52,475 bases of DNA from Actinomycetota bacterium (GTDB lineage Bacteria > Actinomycetota > Acidimicrobiia > Acidimicrobiales > UBA8592): contig CACFFD010000007.1 in assembly GCA_902565595.1 (NCBI GenBank), positions 1 to 52,475 on the forward strand. Reading direction: 5' to 3'. The notes beneath the pieces were generated by a model, which was given only the letters and a program-made list of their open reading frames with translations, made no database searches and was not told the origin of the DNA. Both the position numbers and the translations under genes were made by a program. Position 1 is the first letter of the stretch. Every line of letters begins with the position of its first letter. Positions 51,957-52,475 of the stretch are shown here, in pieces.

Positions 51957-52475
51957 ATGACTGATTTACATGAAGGGCGTGTTGTGTGGGTGACCGGTGC
52001 GGCATCCGGTATCGGAAGAGCAACGGTTGACGAGATCCTCGAGGAAGGTGGGTTCGCTGTTGGGTCGGATCTTCCAGGGTCCGACCTGAGCTGGGCGGAA
52101 GGAGATGAACGGATTGTGGCTGTTACAGGGGATGTAGCTGACCCTGACCATAACGACGCCGCGGTAAACACGGCCCTTGAGAGGTTTGGTCGTCTTGATG
52201 GCGCTGTCCTGAATGCTGGGATTGCAGGTCGAGATGATCTCTTCGGTGAATCGATGGAGCTTTTTGATCGCGTTCAGGAAGTCAATGTTCGTGCGGTTGT
52301 TCTAGGGATCCGGAGCGTCGCAAAGGTGATGCGGCCGGGTTCCGCTATTACTGTGACTGCATCTACTTCCGGTATGCGAGGAGACCCGGGAATGTGGGTT
52401 TATAACACTTCGAAAGCTGCGGTAATTAATCTTGTGAGGTCGGCTTCAATGGATCTCGCTAGTCGAGGGATTCGA
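51957..52475 (+). CDS. Short-chain dehydrogenase/reductase, 3' end outside window
   Basis: An SDR cut by the window end; 173 residues are visible. TGAASGIG is near residue 14, Asp near 38 (VGSDLPG) suggests NAD(H), and NAGIAG, the catalytic Ser (TASTSG) and YNTSK are visible. About 70 more residues are expected. It starts 10 bp after the isomerase stop and is probably co-transcribed with it. The spacing after strand 2 (SDLPGSDLSW) is shorter than in the other five SDRs of the window. Confidence 0.88.
   Translation, partial: MTDLHEGRVVWVTGAASGIGRATVDEILEEGGFAVGSDLPGSDLSWAEGDERIVAVTGDVADPDHNDAAVNTALERFGRLDGAVLNAGIAGRDDLFGESMELFDRVQEVNVRAVVLGIRSVAKVMRPGSAITVTASTSGMRGDPGMWVYNTSKAAVINLVRSASMDLASRGIR

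Overview
The window is almost wall-to-wall protein-coding DNA on both strands, of moderate GC by eye, with short intergenic gaps. No stretch longer than about 300 bases lacks a gene. I saw no rRNA, tRNA, CRISPR array or insertion sequence. The gene content suggests an actinobacterium, most likely a free-living (perhaps marine) member of Acidimicrobiia: many short-chain dehydrogenases (SDRs), paired acyl-CoA dehydrogenases, a Rieske oxygenase, a DUF2510-like/RDD membrane protein and tubulin-like/VWA surface genes. This assignment is inference from gene content; no marker gene in the window proves it.

Left part (1-16 kb). The window opens inside a membrane protein with an acidic stalk, followed by a convergent membrane-anchored protein and galactokinase. 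A branched-chain-amino-acid-type ABC transporter follows (fused LivH-LivM permease and lipoprotein, no ATPase genes nearby). Next are catabolic genes: a carotenoid oxygenase, a Rieske oxygenase translationally coupled to a 75-residue protein, an SDR, an acyl-CoA ligase coupled to another SDR, a lipoprotein, a phytanoyl-CoA-dioxygenase-like enzyme and RmuC.

Middle (16-30 kb). On the minus strand lie an AddAB-type helicase-nuclease pair and, just downstream, a stand-alone molybdopterin oxidoreductase. Further right are a cytosolic VWA protein, a NUDIX/winged-helix regulator, an MFS exporter coupled to a CxxC protein, and two adjacent acyl-CoA dehydrogenases that look like the two subunits of one heteromeric enzyme.

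The most unusual region is 30.1-41.6 kb, a five-gene minus-strand cassette. In transcription order it encodes a small 3-TM protein, a secreted VWA surface protein with one TM helix and a PPSTGG-repeat cytoplasmic tail, an 1161-residue tubulin/FtsZ-like GTPase, an 1118-residue protein with six TM helices, and a membrane-anchored trypsin-like protease. Three of the four junctions overlap or are 2 bp apart. A candidate promoter overlapped by a perfect 8-bp dyad lies in front. The layout suggests a membrane-spanning device linking an extracellular adhesion/sensor domain to a cytoplasmic GTPase polymer and a protease. Divergent from it is a 28-residue, 7-cysteine metallothionein-like gene, then a DsbB-like and CPHC-thioredoxin pair that could form disulfides in the cysteine-rich ectodomain.

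Right part (43-52.5 kb). Release factor 3 is followed by a return to catabolic genes: an acyl-CoA dehydrogenase with an SDR, an RDD protein, a PNPOx-like protein and a SnoaL-like protein on plus. Two tandem SDRs, a truncated cytochrome P450 remnant and a VOC protein are on minus. A TIM-barrel isomerase and a sixth SDR, cut by the window edge, close the window on plus.
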